Assembly: GCA_021771575.1 (NCBI GenBank)
Contig: JAETOX010000004.1
Location: 1 to 64,000 of the forward strand
DNA from: Bacteroides sp.
GTDB taxonomy: Bacteria > Bacteroidota > Bacteroidia > Bacteroidales > Marinifilaceae
Direction: 5' to 3'
DNA: 64,000 nucleotides
The translations under genes and the position numbers were made by a program. The stretch's first letter is position 1. Each line of letters begins with the position of its first letter. Under the pieces are notes generated by a model that worked only from the letters and a program-made list of their open reading frames with translations, had not been told where the DNA came from and ran no database searches. This document shows, piece after piece, positions 1 to 7,482 of the stretch.

Positions 1-105
1 CCCCGCTTACAATTTAAAGAGAGCCTGGGTATCGGATTTCAGGTATCGTTCTGATATTTTAAATAAATTTCACATTTTGCAGCTTCGTTTCCCGCGAAAT
101 AAGAA

Positions 106-113
106 TAGCTTTG
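106..113 (+). promoter_or_regulatory. -7 promoter element for speB
   Basis: TAGCTTTG matches the Bacteroidetes -7 consensus TAnnTTTG and lies 33 bases before the speB start. No well-spaced -33 TTTG is evident, so this is a partial match. The first 105 bases of the window hold no gene that I can see. Confidence 0.4.
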
Positions 114-146
114 CATACAGAATTGTGATTTTAAATAAAATGCCCT

Positions 147-1007
147 ATGGAAAAGCTACTTTATGGAGATTTTGAAGAGCAATACACCCAGTATGATACA
201 GCGGAAATTGCCATTCTTCCGGTTCCTTACGACAGCACAAGCACCTGGATCAAAGGTGCTGATAAAGGTCCCCGTGCTATATTGGAAGCTTCTCCGAATA
301 TGGAATTTTACGATATCGAAACGGATTCGGAAGTGTACAAACAGGGAATCGCCACCTTGGAAGCTGTTATGGAAGATTCGTCTCCTGAAGCCATGGCCGA
401 TGAAGTAGAGCGCCGGATGGACAAAATTCTTCAGGATAAAAAATTCCCTGTGTTGCTGGGAGGTGAACATTCTGTGAGTATCGGAGCCTTCCATGCCATA
501 GCCCGGCACTACGAAACCTTCTCGATCCTGCAACTCGATGCCCATTCGGACATGCGCGACGAATACGAAGGTTCGGCCTTTAATCACGCCTGCGTCATGG
601 CCCGGGCCAAAGAAATAACGCCCAGCGTCGTCCAGGTGGGTATCCGTAGTAGCGCAGTGGAAGAAAAGCATAATATCGACCCGGAACGCATATTTTATGC
701 CCACGAAATCAAAGAATCCGGCGATTCGACCTGGATGTACGAAGTATCCCAAAAACTTCACGATCACGTATACATTACCATCGATCTGGATGTGCTCGAT
801 CCGGCTTATATGCCTTCGACCGGAACTCCCGAACCGGATGGACTGAGCTATCGTGAAATCCTGACTTTACTCAAACTGATCAACGAACGACATAATATTA
901 TCGGACTGGATGTCGTAGAACTTTGTCCCAATGAAATTAACAAAGCACCGGACTTTTTAGCCTCGAAACTGATCTATCAAATCCTCAGTATCCGATTTAA
1001 ACAATGA
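147..1007 (+). CDS. speB: agmatinase (ureohydrolase family)
   Basis: This 286-residue protein belongs to the arginase/agmatinase family, which hydrolyses agmatine to putrescine and urea in the cytoplasm. The manganese-binding motifs are all visible: GGEHS at 105-109 (His108), DAHSD at 131-135 (Asp131, His133, Asp135), and DLDVLDPA with Asp213 and Asp215. Length is normal for the family. Arginine decarboxylase speA lies 14 kb downstream on the other strand, so the window encodes the complete arginine to agmatine to putrescine route. The stop overlaps the start of the rhomboid gene by four bases (ATGA), which suggests translational coupling. Guanidinobutyrase or another ureohydrolase specificity cannot be excluded from sequence alone, but the speA partner favours agmatinase. 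Confidence 0.9.
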   Translation: MEKLLYGDFEEQYTQYDTAEIAILPVPYDSTSTWIKGADKGPRAILEASPNMEFYDIETDSEVYKQGIATLEAVMEDSSPEAMADEVERRMDKILQDKKFPVLLGGEHSVSIGAFHAIARHYETFSILQLDAHSDMRDEYEGSAFNHACVMARAKEITPSVVQVGIRSSAVEEKHNIDPERIFYAHEIKESGDSTWMYEVSQKLHDHVYITIDLDVLDPAYMPSTGTPEPDGLSYREILTLLKLINERHNIIGLDVVELCPNEINKAPDFLASKLIYQILSIRFKQ

Positions 1008-1597
1008 CTTATATTATCATCGCCATCACGATAGCTGTTTCCTTTGCCTGTTTTAATAACAGGCAATTGTTCGATAAACTGGCCTTAAAACCTTATCGGG
1101 TTATTCATGCCCATGAATGGTACCGGGTTATCACCCACGGTTTTGTTCATGCCGATTGGGGCCATTTATTCGTCAACATGTTCACTTTCTGGTCGTTCGG
1201 AGAATATATCGAAATTCTATTTCCTCAAGTTGGTTTTGGTAAAGGTGTTTTCTTACTCCTGTATTTCGGAGGAATGGTTGTAGCTTCGATCCCCGATCTA
1301 CTCCGCCACCGGAATGACTCCTGGTACACCTCGATCGGGGCTTCCGGTGCTGTATCGGCTGTATTATTTACCTCCATTTTCTTCAATCCCTGGGGTAAAA
1401 TCCTATTTTTTGCAGTTCTTCCTATTCCCGGAATTTTGTTTGGATTTCTCTATTTGGCCTATTGCCAATATATGGCACGCCGGGGAAGCGATAATATCAA
1501 TCACAATGCTCATTTTTATGGAGCAATCTACGGTTTCTTATTACCGGGGATCTTAAATCCGGTACTCTTCGATCTGTTTTTTAAACATTTGATCTAA
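1004..1597 (+). CDS. rhomboid family intramembrane serine protease
   Basis: This 197-residue polytopic membrane protein has the rhomboid signature. The nucleophile is Ser114 in GASGA (112-116), the general base is His170 in HNAHFYG, and His54 and Asn58 in HLFVNM fit the oxyanion region. Rhomboids cleave transmembrane segments of membrane proteins within the bilayer. The protein is at the short end of the family, with about six membrane segments and no extra domain. It overlaps speB by four bases and is presumably cotranscribed with it. No substrate is suggested by the neighbours. Confidence 0.88.
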   Translation: MTYIIIAITIAVSFACFNNRQLFDKLALKPYRVIHAHEWYRVITHGFVHADWGHLFVNMFTFWSFGEYIEILFPQVGFGKGVFLLLYFGGMVVASIPDLLRHRNDSWYTSIGASGAVSAVLFTSIFFNPWGKILFFAVLPIPGILFGFLYLAYCQYMARRGSDNINHNAHFYGAIYGFLLPGILNPVLFDLFFKHLI

Positions 1598-1631
1598 AGT
1601 CTAAAATCGAAGAGCCTCCCCGAACGGGAAT

Positions 1632-1661
1632 TTTGCATATCCGATAAAAATATTATTTTTG
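1632..1661 (+). promoter_or_regulatory. housekeeping promoter of the first ECF sigma gene
   Basis: TTTG at 1632-1635 and TATTTTTG at 1654-1661 match the Bacteroidetes -33/-7 elements with an 18-base spacer. The predicted transcript would start only about 15 bases before the sigma factor ATG. Confidence 0.55.
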
Positions 1662-1682
1662 TCAAAGAATAATAAGTAAAGA

Positions 1683-2243
1683 ATGCATTCGTCAACATCT
1701 GAAATTTTAACGACTTTTGTCAAGAATCCGGACCAGGGAGGAGAATTGTTGTTCAAACGATACTATAAACCGCTAGTATTGTTTGCAGATTCTTTTTTGA
1801 CGGACATTCATTTTTCGCAAGATATCGTACAGGATGTATTTTACGATTTTATAAAACACCATTCTTACCGCCAGATTAGTTCGGAAACGCTCACCTCCTA
1901 CCTGTTCCGTTGTGTACGTAATGCCTGCCTGAATCGTTTACGAAACCGCAAGGTTATTATGGAAGCGGAATTGTTGAAATTCGAAGCAGCAGAAGAAGAA
2001 GCGATGACTATTTCGCCGGAACTGATTACTGCTATTCGGGAGGCCATCCAACAACTTCCTGAAAAAACACATCAGGTGATCGTCTCTATCCTTATCCAAG
2101 GAAAAAAATACAAAGAAACAGCCGAAGAATTAAATGTCTCCGTCAACACCGTAAAAACCTTATTAAGTCACGGTGTAAAACAATTACGGGAACAATTTCC
2201 CGATACGCTTTTGCTTTTATTTTTACGGAGTAGAAAAGGTTAA
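1683..2243 (+). CDS. RNA polymerase ECF sigma-70 factor (SusCD locus 1)
   Basis: This 186-residue protein has sigma region 2 at about 20-90, including the DIVQDVFYDFIKH helix, and region 4 at about 114-172 with the helix-turn-helix NVSVNTVKTLLSHGVKQL. It is of the Bacteroidetes group that pairs with FecR-type anti-sigma factors. A FecR gene, a SusC with a signalling domain and a SusD follow, so it should direct transcription of this uptake locus when the receptor is engaged. The 350-base gap before fecR is longer than usual and contains inverted repeats and a candidate ECF promoter, listed separately. Confidence 0.9.
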   Translation: MHSSTSEILTTFVKNPDQGGELLFKRYYKPLVLFADSFLTDIHFSQDIVQDVFYDFIKHHSYRQISSETLTSYLFRCVRNACLNRLRNRKVIMEAELLKFEAAEEEAMTISPELITAIREAIQQLPEKTHQVIVSILIQGKKYKETAEELNVSVNTVKTLLSHGVKQLREQFPDTLLLLFLRSRKG

Positions 2244-2291
2244 TCACCCCCTGTATAACTACAGATAACAGGCTATATCCCTAATACATTC

Positions 2292-2362
2292 CTTATTCAC
2301 TACCTTATTCACACCTTATTCCCGACGGTGTTAAATAAGAAGGAGAATAAGGAGTGAATAAG
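2292..2362. repeat. long inverted repeat between sigma and fecR
   Basis: The left arm at 2292-2310 (CTTATTCACTACCTTATTC) pairs with the right arm at 2345-2362 (GAATAAGGAGTGAATAAG), leaving one bulged A. The loop itself contains another TTATTC-like unit, so the region is built from repeats of CCTTATTC in both orientations. There is no T-run after it, so it is not a classical terminator. Confidence 0.7.
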
Positions 2363-2446
2363 ATATATTCCCTGTTCACACCCTATGAACACCGAAAAAT
2401 GATCAGTTATTCGACCGACTGACTGAAGGCCTGTCAAGAGGAACCC

Positions 2447-2466
2447 CGAACGTTAAAAAACGTTCG
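2447..2466. repeat. 20-base perfect hairpin CGAACGTT-AAAA-AACGTTCG
   Basis: Eight-base arms flank an AAAA loop, about 80 bases upstream of the candidate ECF promoter of fecR. It could be a weak terminator for the sigma gene or a protein-binding site. No T-run follows it on either strand. Confidence 0.6.
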
Positions 2467-2540
2467 TCGGCCATACAGAACTATTCATCGTGCTTGTTTT
2501 TTGAGAGAAAAATTGATCTTTTCAAAAAAAATTGAAAAAA

Positions 2541-2580
2541 TCATTCACCCATTTTCAAAGTTGTGTTCTTAACTTATAAC
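2541..2580 (+). promoter_or_regulatory. candidate ECF-dependent promoter of fecR (locus 1)
   Basis: CATTCACCCA lies at 2542-2551, and a TGTTCTTAAC element follows after 12 bases, within a leader of 43 bases before the fecR ATG. The same CATTCACCCA motif, at nearly the same distance (44 bases) from the start, precedes fecR in locus 2 on the other strand. I infer that it is recognised by the cognate ECF factors. Confidence 0.5.
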
Positions 2581-2594
2581 AAATCATATTCTTT

Positions 2595-3749
2595 ATGAAA
2601 ATATCCGATCCAAGAGAATACATACAAGATTACCTCGCAGGCCAAATGAATCCGGAGGAAGAAAAGCAATTCAATACCTGGCTAAAACAAAGCCCGGAAG
2701 ATCAAAAGCTTTTCAAGCAATTAGCCAAAGACTATCAGGTGATTCGTTGGACTGCACAATGGGAACAACCGGCAGAAGAACAAGCTTATACACAACTGAA
2801 ACTGCGGTTACAACGCCGCCATTTCCGTATCCGCCTTTGGAAATATGCCGCTTTGTTATTTCTCCTGTCAGGAAGCGGGATTTTTCTTTGGCAACAGCAA
2901 GCACCGCAACCTCTTCCTCTCACATCGGTAGACTCCCGGGTAAACCGTATTTTTCCCACCCTAACCCTTTCTAACGGACAACAGGTACTGCTGGCCGATA
3001 CCCAACAAATTATTACCGGCTTGTCTGAAAAAGTGAATATCTTATTGAATGATTCCGGACTCCTGAGCTATACTCCTATCCCAGATAGCCCCCCGGCAGA
3101 AATCATATACAATAGCCTCTCTGTTCCCAAGGGTTGTGAGTTTAGCCTCACTCTTTCCGACGGGAGTCGCATCTGGCTCAATGCCGGAAGCAAGCTAAAA
3201 TACCCGGAAATTTTCGCCGGTAACCGCCGGGAAATCTATCTTGAAGGCGAAGCTTATTTCGAAGTGACCCATAACGAACAAGCCCCTTTCTTTGTTCACA
3301 CCCGCGACATGAATTTACAGGTACTGGGTACCAGCTTCAACATCAAAGCCTACCCTGACGAAACAGAGACGGTGACAACCCTCCTCACCGGCAGTATCGA
3401 ACAACATTATTCCTCTACCGGCCAAACCCTGCGATTGATGCCCTCACAACAATCCCGTTTCGACTACGCCACCAAAAACCTGCAAATCCTCGAAGCAACC
3501 CCCGAAGAAGTATTAGCCTGGAAAAACGGGAAGTTTATCGCCCGGGACAAAACCCTAGAAGAAATTTTCCGGGAGCTGGCCCGGTGGTATGATTTCGAAA
3601 CCGTCTATACCCGCCCAGCCCTCAAGCAGGTACGGTTCCATTTACATACCAACCGTTATGCCACTATCCGCGATATTCTGGATCATCTGCAATCGACCAA
3701 TGGCATTCATTTTTCCTATATCGATAACAAAATATATGTCAGTCAATAA
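2595..3749 (+). CDS. FecR-family anti-sigma factor (locus 1)
   Basis: This 384-residue protein has a cytoplasmic N-terminal anti-sigma part (about 1-75, YIQDYLAGQMNPEEEKQF), one membrane helix at about 80-100 (RLWKYAALLFLLSGSGIFLW), a periplasmic FecR domain (about 170-270, with the SVPKG and LNAGSKLKYPEIF signatures) and a C-terminal DUF4974 domain (about 317-384) that has an STN-like fold. It should hold the ECF factor inactive until the SusC STN domain signals. It is followed by an 80-base gap with a hairpin before susC, so fecR and the receptor genes may be expressed at different levels. Confidence 0.92.
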   Translation: MKISDPREYIQDYLAGQMNPEEEKQFNTWLKQSPEDQKLFKQLAKDYQVIRWTAQWEQPAEEQAYTQLKLRLQRRHFRIRLWKYAALLFLLSGSGIFLWQQQAPQPLPLTSVDSRVNRIFPTLTLSNGQQVLLADTQQIITGLSEKVNILLNDSGLLSYTPIPDSPPAEIIYNSLSVPKGCEFSLTLSDGSRIWLNAGSKLKYPEIFAGNRREIYLEGEAYFEVTHNEQAPFFVHTRDMNLQVLGTSFNIKAYPDETETVTTLLTGSIEQHYSSTGQTLRLMPSQQSRFDYATKNLQILEATPEEVLAWKNGKFIARDKTLEEIFRELARWYDFETVYTRPALKQVRFHLHTNRYATIRDILDHLQSTNGIHFSYIDNKIYVSQ

Positions 3750-3752
3750 AAA

Positions 3753-3780
3753 ACAGGAAGACGCCCTCACATCTTCCTGT
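3753..3780 (+). other. hairpin after fecR, before susC
   Basis: ACAGGAAGA (3753-3761) and TCTTCCTGT (3772-3780) form a perfect nine-base stem with a ten-base loop, starting four bases after the fecR stop. No T-run follows, so an attenuator or mRNA-processing structure is as likely as a terminator. Confidence 0.55.
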
Positions 3781-3828
3781 AACAGCTTAGATAATCATCC
3801 CATTAATTAAACAAAGCTAAACAAAGTT

Positions 3829-6800
3829 ATGAGAAAAAAACGAAGATTACAACAAATCCTACGAAAGATGAAACTCCTTGTTCTTCTAACGTTAGTGGGA
3901 TTTTGTACTTGTCAGGCCGCAGTAAACGCCCAGAACAGCAAAATCACACTCTCCGCCGCCAACACACCCTTAGCTTCCGTCTTCCGGCAAATCGAACAAC
4001 TGACGGATTATATGTTTATTTACAAATCCGGCGACATCGCTCCTTTTACCGACATCACCATCGACCGCCAACAGACGGAAGTGAGTCGTATTCTCGACGA
4101 ATGCCTGAACGGCACAGGGTTGAGCTATAGCTTCAAGGACAACCTGATTATCATTAAGAGCGCTGCACAACAAGTCGATAGCAAGAAAGTGGGCGGAAAA
4201 GTAACCGACCAGCAAGGCCATCCGTTGCCAGGCGTAACCGTAATGATCAAAGGCACCAATTTAGGAGTCGTCACAGATACCGACGGCAAATACAACATTG
4301 AATTGCCAGACACGAAGGAGATTCTTTTGCGTTTCACCTTTATTGGCATGAAATCACACGAAGTAGTTTACGGAGGCCAAAAAGAAATCAATGTAACGCT
4401 GCAAGAAGAGGCCACCCAGATGGACGAAGTGGTCATTACCGGTTACCAGGTAGTGGACAGACGTAAAAATACCAGTGCAGTAACCTCTGTCAAGACAGAG
4501 GACATCATGATTCCCGGCGTATCCTCCATCGACAAGATGCTGGAGGGACAGATTCCGGACATGATGTTGATGACCAACTCCGGTGAAGTGGGGGTTGTAC
4601 CCAAGATTCGTATCCGCGGAACCTCGACTTTGATTGGTAACCGCGAACCGCTTTGGGTAGTGGACGGAATCATCGTACAAGATCCCGTAGATATTTCTCC
4701 GGAGGAGTTGAATGACCCCGATTACATCAACCGTATCGGTAACGCCATCGCCGGCATTAACCCGCAAGACATCGAACGTTTAGACGTATTGAAAGATGCC
4801 GCTGCAACTGCATTGTACGGCACCAAGGCGGCAAACGGAGTCATTGTCATCACGACTAAAAAGGGACATGTGGGACGTCCAATTATCAACTATTCCATGA
4901 CGACCACGTTGCGCCAACGCCCAAGCTATAAAGACCGCTCTGTCAATGTAATGAATTCCAAAGAACGCATCCAATTTTCCAGAGAATTGATAGCAAGCCA
5001 ATACCAATTTGCAGATGATATGGCATTGGTGGGATATGAAAACCTGTTGACCAAACTTTATAACCATGAACTGACAGAAGCGGAATTCAATCGCGAGGTC
5101 GCTTATTTAGAAACAGTCAATACGGACTGGTTCGACCTATTGACACAGAACAGCGTTTCCCATCAGCATACTTTAAGCGTATCGGGAGGTTCGGAAGAGG
5201 CACGCTACTATGCCTCCATTGGTTACAACCGGGACAACGACGTGATTATGGACGACCACAATGAACGCTTCACGGCAGCCTTAAATTTGGATGCCAACCT
5301 GACCCCGTGGCTGACAGCCTCATTGGGACTCAACGGAAATGTTTCCTCCAGAGACTATTATCAGAATGAAATCGCTCCGATGGACTATGCCTACAAAAGC
5401 AGCCGGGCAATCCCTGCTTTCGATGAAAACGGGGAATATTTCTATTACAAAAAAAAATATAATAACTACACATTCTACGATTACAACATCCTGAATGAAT
5501 TGGATAACAGTACGTACGGACAGGAAGGCTCCGGTTTGACGGTAAACACCAACCTGCAATTCAAATTTACCGATTGGCTGAATGCCAATGCGATTTTCTC
5601 CTATTCCACTTCCCATACCACCATCGAGGGATGGTGGGGCGAAAAAAGCTATCATGCTGCTTTATTGAGGCATACAGAATACGGAGTAATGCCAGACAAA
5701 GGAGAATGGGACGACTATTGGGAATCCTGGGACGGTGATGCTACTTACAGCACCTTGCCTTATGGCGGAGAATTGAGTCGTCAGGAATCGAACAACCGTT
5801 CCTACACAGCCCGCTTTCAGTTGAATGCTAATAAGTATTTCGGGATGGACAGCCAACACAATATCAATGCGTCGCTCGGTTATGAAATGAATTCCACCAA
5901 ATACAAGTCATACAGCAATACAACCCGAGGCTATTACAAAAACCGGGGGATGAGTTTTGTGAACAACATCAACCTGGACGATTATCCCGCTTATAAAGAG
6001 TGGATTGCGGCAAATGTTCCGTCTTTAACGAATTCATTGACCAATACGCTATCCGCATACGCCTCCGTGTCTTATAGCTATTATAATTACTTTACGGTAA
6101 ATGTCAATGCGCGTCTTGATGGTTCAAACGGATTCGGCGACCGGAGTAACGACAAATTGCTACCTATCTGGTCGGCATCCGCCAACTGGAATATGACGGA
6201 ACATGAGTGGCTGAAAAACGATTGGTTGGATATGCTGCGCTGGAAGTTCTCGTTCGGATATCAAGGCAACATGTTGAGCGACCAAACTCCTGTGATGCTG
6301 ATTTCCAAAAAACCGTTGGATGCTTATTTCGGCGAAAATATTTCATTGGTGGAACGCTATCCTAACCCCGATTTGAAATGGGAACAGACCACATCCTATA
6401 ATCTGGGACTGGAATTTTCATTGTTTAGGAATAAATTGAAGGTAGAAGGTTCCTACTATTGGAAGCATACCAAAGATGCTTTCATGACCAAGAGTATTGA
6501 TTCCATGAATGGAGTGGAAGGCAATTCGTATGTAGTCAACGGTGGGAATGTAGACAATCACGGATACAGCATCGCCTTGACCGTATCGCCGATCAACCGG
6601 AAAGATGTCCGATGGACTTTATCCACTTCTTTCTCCAAGACATTCAACAAGATAAAAAGCAATCCCGATCCCAATGAATATGAATTGGATGACTTCCTAA
6701 GCGGCAAGGCCATCGTTCGGGGACAAACTGTCAACACGTTCTATTCTTACAAATTTTTGGGACTGAGCCCGGTGGACGGAGGTCCGATGTTCGATGACGG

Positions 6801-7470
6801 AGGAGACAACAAAGAAATATTGCGCGGTTTAAGCAAAGAAGCCACCTATACCCGCATTTTGGAAGCCTCCGGACGGCGCGATCCAAGCATTTCTGGTAGT
6901 TTGAACACGACCGTGCGTTACAAAAATTTGCGTCTAAGCGGTTCGTTTGCTTATAGCGTAGGAAATAAAATCCGTCTGTTCGCCATGTATTCAGGACAAA
7001 GGGATGCAACCATGTCCGTCGAAGAAATCCGGGCAGAAAACAACGTGAGCAAAGATTTCCTGAATCGCTGGAAAAAACCGGGCGACGAACTCCACACGGA
7101 CATTCCTGCCATCATCAGTCAAGGTAGCGAATCGTATTACAAATATAATCGTCACTGGACAGATAAAAGTACGTATAGCGATGTACAATTAATAGCTAAT
7201 TCAATTTGGGATATGTATGATTATGGAAATCAGCGGGTAGTCAGCGGCAATTACCTGAAATGTTCGAATCTCAGTCTGACTTACGAATTCGGTGAAGAAT
7301 TGCTAAACAAAATGAAGTTGTCACGTTTGGCATTGACCTTATCAGGTGCCAATTTATTCACTATCTGTTCCAAGAAATTGAACGGACAGACACCCACGCA
7401 AAGCGGATTTACTACGATTCAGTTGAGCGCCCGCCCGAATTATTCATTCGGTTTGAGTGTTTCATTTTAA
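3829..7470 (+). CDS. SusC/RagA TonB-dependent receptor with STN signalling domain (locus 1)
   Basis: This 1213-residue outer-membrane protein has a signal peptide (to about 34), an STN signal-transduction domain (about 38-110), a carboxypeptidase-D-like regulatory domain (about 122-192), a TonB plug (about 205-345, with the SusC-type motif ATALYGTKAANGVIVITTKK) and a large beta-barrel ending in the aromatic SVSF. It forms the channel through which TonB energy drives uptake of a substrate captured by the SusD lipoprotein 12 bases downstream. The STN domain marks it as a transducer that talks to the FecR protein. The substrate is unknown: no glycosidase or polysaccharide lyase is nearby, and the downstream thioredoxin-fold genes suggest something other than a plain polysaccharide. 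Confidence 0.95.
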   Translation: MRKKRRLQQILRKMKLLVLLTLVGFCTCQAAVNAQNSKITLSAANTPLASVFRQIEQLTDYMFIYKSGDIAPFTDITIDRQQTEVSRILDECLNGTGLSYSFKDNLIIIKSAAQQVDSKKVGGKVTDQQGHPLPGVTVMIKGTNLGVVTDTDGKYNIELPDTKEILLRFTFIGMKSHEVVYGGQKEINVTLQEEATQMDEVVITGYQVVDRRKNTSAVTSVKTEDIMIPGVSSIDKMLEGQIPDMMLMTNSGEVGVVPKIRIRGTSTLIGNREPLWVVDGIIVQDPVDISPEELNDPDYINRIGNAIAGINPQDIERLDVLKDAAATALYGTKAANGVIVITTKKGHVGRPIINYSMTTTLRQRPSYKDRSVNVMNSKERIQFSRELIASQYQFADDMALVGYENLLTKLYNHELTEAEFNREVAYLETVNTDWFDLLTQNSVSHQHTLSVSGGSEEARYYASIGYNRDNDVIMDDHNERFTAALNLDANLTPWLTASLGLNGNVSSRDYYQNEIAPMDYAYKSSRAIPAFDENGEYFYYKKKYNNYTFYDYNILNELDNSTYGQEGSGLTVNTNLQFKFTDWLNANAIFSYSTSHTTIEGWWGEKSYHAALLRHTEYGVMPDKGEWDDYWESWDGDATYSTLPYGGELSRQESNNRSYTARFQLNANKYFGMDSQHNINASLGYEMNSTKYKSYSNTTRGYYKNRGMSFVNNINLDDYPAYKEWIAANVPSLTNSLTNTLSAYASVSYSYYNYFTVNVNARLDGSNGFGDRSNDKLLPIWSASANWNMTEHEWLKNDWLDMLRWKFSFGYQGNMLSDQTPVMLISKKPLDAYFGENISLVERYPNPDLKWEQTTSYNLGLEFSLFRNKLKVEGSYYWKHTKDAFMTKSIDSMNGVEGNSYVVNGGNVDNHGYSIALTVSPINRKDVRWTLSTSFSKTFNKIKSNPDPNEYELDDFLSGKAIVRGQTVNTFYSYKFLGLSPVDGGPMFDDGGDNKEILRGLSKEATYTRILEASGRRDPSISGSLNTTVRYKNLRLSGSFAYSVGNKIRLFAMYSGQRDATMSVEEIRAENNVSKDFLNRWKKPGDELHTDIPAIISQGSESYYKYNRHWTDKSTYSDVQLIANSIWDMYDYGNQRVVSGNYLKCSNLSLTYEFGEELLNKMKLSRLALTLSGANLFTICSKKLNGQTPTQSGFTTIQLSARPNYSFGLSVSF

Positions 7471-7482
7471 ATACATGGAATT

